A stretch of 7,756 bases of DNA from assembly GCA_037147235.1 (NCBI GenBank), contig JBAWVO010000304.1:1-7756 (forward strand), read 5' to 3'. The notes under the pieces are model-generated. The model worked only from the letters and a program-made list of their open reading frames with translations, searched no databases and was not told the DNA's origin. This document shows positions 6,188-7,756 of this stretch, piece after piece (positions within the stretch are counted from its first letter, which is position 1; every line of letters starts with the position of its first letter). This DNA is from JANXQG01 sp037147235 (lineage in GTDB: Bacteria > Planctomycetota > Planctomycetia > Pirellulales > Thermoguttaceae). The position numbers were made by a program, and so were the translations under genes.

Positions 6188-7663
6188 ATGAGCCGAATCA
6201 TGCTTTCGCTGATGATGCTGGGCCAGTTGCTTCCCGCGTCTTTCTGCTGGGCGGCAGAACCGAACGCCGGCCAAGCGAAGGCGATTGCCCAGATCGACGA
6301 ACGCGGTGGCCGAGTCGTCCGCAATTCGATCGGTATGACTTTCGTCCAAATTCCAGCCGGCCAGTTCATGATGGGGTCCGAGGCGCACGATCCGCAGGTC
6401 GCCCGCGATGAGCAACCTCGCCATGCGGTGCGGATCTCGAAATCGTTCTACCTGGGCATGTTCGAGGTCACGCGACAAGAGTATGAAAAGGTGACGGGCA
6501 AGGATCCGAGTTATTTCTCCCGCCGCGGATCATTCAAAAATAGACTGCTCCCCGATTTGATGGTCACTCGCGCGAACCAAATCAGCCCGCTCAGTAACAT
6601 GCTTCCGGCAAAGGTCGCCACGGAGATCGAAAAATTGGAAGGCGTGTCCGCTGTCTGTGCCGGATTAGTCGATTTTGTGATTGTCGAAGAATGGGGCTTC
6701 GATCCGGTCGGCATTCAGGGCTGGCCGGCAGGGAACTACATGTTCAGCCAACTGAAGATCGTAAGCGGTAAGAATCTTACCGAGCGAGATTGCGGTAGCA
6801 AGGTGGCGATTATCGGGAGCACGCTGGCCAACATCAAGAAGTTGCAGGTGGGACAAACGATCACGATCGCCGACGAGAGATTCCGTGTCGTAGGAGTTTT
6901 CGAGAGTACGGAAGATATTGAAAATGGCATGGTTACCATGCCCTTGGACGTGGCCCAAAAGGTTTTTGGCAGGGAAGGACAGATGATGGGGTGCATGGTG
7001 GTCGTCAAAAACACGAGCCCTGAGGGCATCGCCGCCGTTCGTGCCGTAATCGAAGGTCCGCTTGCAGAAAGGTGCAACATAAGGGGCAAGATTCAGGCGA
7101 AACCATCGCCAGAGTTCATGGCCCAGGCCAAGGCAGGCCGCGACTTCCGCTATCCACCCGTGGAAAATGTATCTTGGAACGAGGCCCAGGAATTCTGTGG
7201 CCGGCTTTCCGCCTTGCCGGCCGAGAAAGCGGCCGGCCATCGCTATCGGCTGCCGACCGAAGCCGAATGGGAGTATGCTGCACGAGCAGGGACCAACGAG
7301 CCCCAGGGCGCGGCGGAGGCAGGCCACGATGTGAATGACGCCGCATGGTATCGCGAGAACTCGCGGAGCGGCGGTCCGCACCCCGTCGGTCAAAAGGCCC
7401 TCAATCCCTGGGGGCTGTGCGACATGTGCGGCAACGTGGCCGAGTGGTGCGACGACGGCTATGCGGCCGATTATTATGGCAAGTCGTCCGTGGATGACCC
7501 GGCCGGTCCGCCTGCGGCAGATACCCGCGTGATCCGCGGCGGATCGTGGAGCGACCCCGCTGCGGCTTGCCGGCCGGCGGCCCGCTCTTCGGCAAAGCCT
7601 GACGCACGAAGCGAGAATGTTGGATTTCGAGTCGTGTTTGAGACGAAGCCGAAGGGGCCATAG
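6188..7663 (+). CDS. Exported SUMF1/FGE-fold protein split by a MacB-type periplasmic domain
   Basis: 491 aa. A signal peptide (1-23, cleavage after WAA) is followed by a formylglycine-generating-enzyme (SUMF1/FGE-sulfatase) fold in two pieces. The N-terminal piece (about 45-114) shows NSIGMTFVQIPAGQFMMGS, DEQPRHAV, FYLGMFEVTRQEY and DPSYFS. The C-terminal piece (about 318-485) shows PVENVSW (324-330), YRLPTEAEWEYAARAGT (353-369), NPWGLCDMCGNVAEWC (406-421), RGGSW (450-454) and VGFR (478-481). Between them lie about 200 residues resembling the periplasmic core of MacB/LolC-type permeases. The paired active-site cysteines of true FGE, which normally follow the RGGS segment, are absent; only Cys461 occurs there. 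Formylglycine formation is therefore unlikely, and a binding or structural role outside the cytoplasm is more plausible. A plain FGE-domain protein would be about 285 aa. No sulfatase, kinase or transporter partner lies in the window. Domain identities are strong; function is unknown. Confidence 0.85.
   Translation: MSRIMLSLMMLGQLLPASFCWAAEPNAGQAKAIAQIDERGGRVVRNSIGMTFVQIPAGQFMMGSEAHDPQVARDEQPRHAVRISKSFYLGMFEVTRQEYEKVTGKDPSYFSRRGSFKNRLLPDLMVTRANQISPLSNMLPAKVATEIEKLEGVSAVCAGLVDFVIVEEWGFDPVGIQGWPAGNYMFSQLKIVSGKNLTERDCGSKVAIIGSTLANIKKLQVGQTITIADERFRVVGVFESTEDIENGMVTMPLDVAQKVFGREGQMMGCMVVVKNTSPEGIAAVRAVIEGPLAERCNIRGKIQAKPSPEFMAQAKAGRDFRYPPVENVSWNEAQEFCGRLSALPAEKAAGHRYRLPTEAEWEYAARAGTNEPQGAAEAGHDVNDAAWYRENSRSGGPHPVGQKALNPWGLCDMCGNVAEWCDDGYAADYYGKSSVDDPAGPPAADTRVIRGGSWSDPAAACRPAARSSAKPDARSENVGFRVVFETKPKGP
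6522..7136 (+). other. In-frame insert coding a MacB_PCD-like domain without membrane helices
   Basis: This 615-bp segment codes residues 112-317 of the FGE-domain protein. It follows the order of the periplasmic core domain of MacB/LolC/FtsX-type permeases: LMVTRANQISPLSNMLP (124-140), a helix ending in LEGVSAV (150-156), a segment with VGIQGW (174-179), LKIVSGKNL (189-197), KVAIIGSTLANIKKLQVG (205-222), RVVGVFES (233-240), MPLDVAQKVFG (251-261), and a closing AKPSPEFMAQAK (304-315). The flanking transmembrane helices and FtsX domain of such permeases are missing. GCCGCG occurs at 6522-6527 and again at 7137-7142 in the same codon phase. Collapsing the segment would rejoin the FGE halves as YFSRRDFRYPPVENVSW. 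Whether it arrived by insertion or recombination between genes cannot be told from one sequence. Confidence 0.7.
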
Positions 7664-7716
7664 GTGAACACCCACGTCGCTGGTACTGCGATATTGACCC
7701 CAGGTATACTGCCCGT

Positions 7717-7745
7717 GATTGGGATTGTCCCATCTGAAGATTTTT
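7717..7745 (+). terminator. Possible weak terminator after the FGE-domain gene
   Basis: GAT-T-GGGA pairs with TCCCATC around a TTG loop (7717-7734, seven pairs with one bulged T). Six nucleotides later comes a run of five T (7741-7745). It lies about 55 nt after the stop codon. The stem is short and AT-rich at its base and the T-run is offset, so termination here is only possible. The remaining bases to 7756 show nothing recognisable. Confidence 0.3.
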
Positions 7746-7756
7746 CGCATACTCCC

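Noticed and set aside
7694..7710. TTGACC and TATACT downstream of the last gene as a promoter
   Set aside because: The two boxes are only 5 bp apart, far from the roughly 17 bp needed.
6665..7750. Long open frame on the - strand (361 codons) opposite the FGE-domain gene
   Set aside because: The + strand frame has clear FGE and MacB-type motifs, a signal peptide and a ribosome binding site. The antisense frame has no recognised domain.

Overview
The window (7756 bp, moderately GC-rich) carries four complete genes, all on the + strand, plus two stretches of repeat and mobile-element debris. The best guess for the host is a planctomycete of the Pirellula/Rhodopirellula type or a related PVC-group bacterium. 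This rests on the mix of a bacterial deoxyhypusine-synthase-like protein, secreted beta-helix and GH95-type carbohydrate-active proteins, and a secreted SUMF1/FGE-domain protein. No rRNA, tRNA or phylogenetic marker is present, so the assignment is an inference.

Layout. Positions 1-169 are non-coding and hold a strong nested inverted repeat (73-135). A TTGACA-type promoter candidate (170-198) and a Shine-Dalgarno (226-234) then lead into a deoxyhypusine-synthase/homospermidine-synthase-like gene (239-1303). After 138 bp with another TTGACA box come two closely spaced genes that look like an operon. The first is an exported right-handed parallel beta-helix protein (1442-3358). The second, 18 nt downstream, is an exported GH95-like (alpha/alpha)6 glycosidase (3377-5659). 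Together they suggest cleavage of a polysaccharide outside the cytoplasm, possibly fucosylated or galactosylated; the substrate cannot be read from the sequence.

The 528-bp gap 5660-6187 is an insertion hotspot. It contains what looks like the 5' part of a group II intron (starting GTGCG at 5750, several hairpins, no reverse transcriptase and no recognisable domain V). Directly abutting it is a ~109-bp palindromic, MITE/REP-like element (5914-6022) whose right end runs into a short array of CCCCAGATAT repeats.

The last gene (6188-7663) is the most unusual item. It encodes an exported SUMF1/FGE-fold protein whose FGE domain is split in two by ~200 residues that resemble the periplasmic core domain of MacB/LolC/FtsX-type ABC transporter permeases, without any of their membrane helices. 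Both junctions are in frame, the two FGE halves add up to a normal-length domain, and a 6-bp repeat GCCGCG in the same codon phase sits at both junctions exactly 615 bp (205 codons) apart. I know of no described family with this nested architecture.
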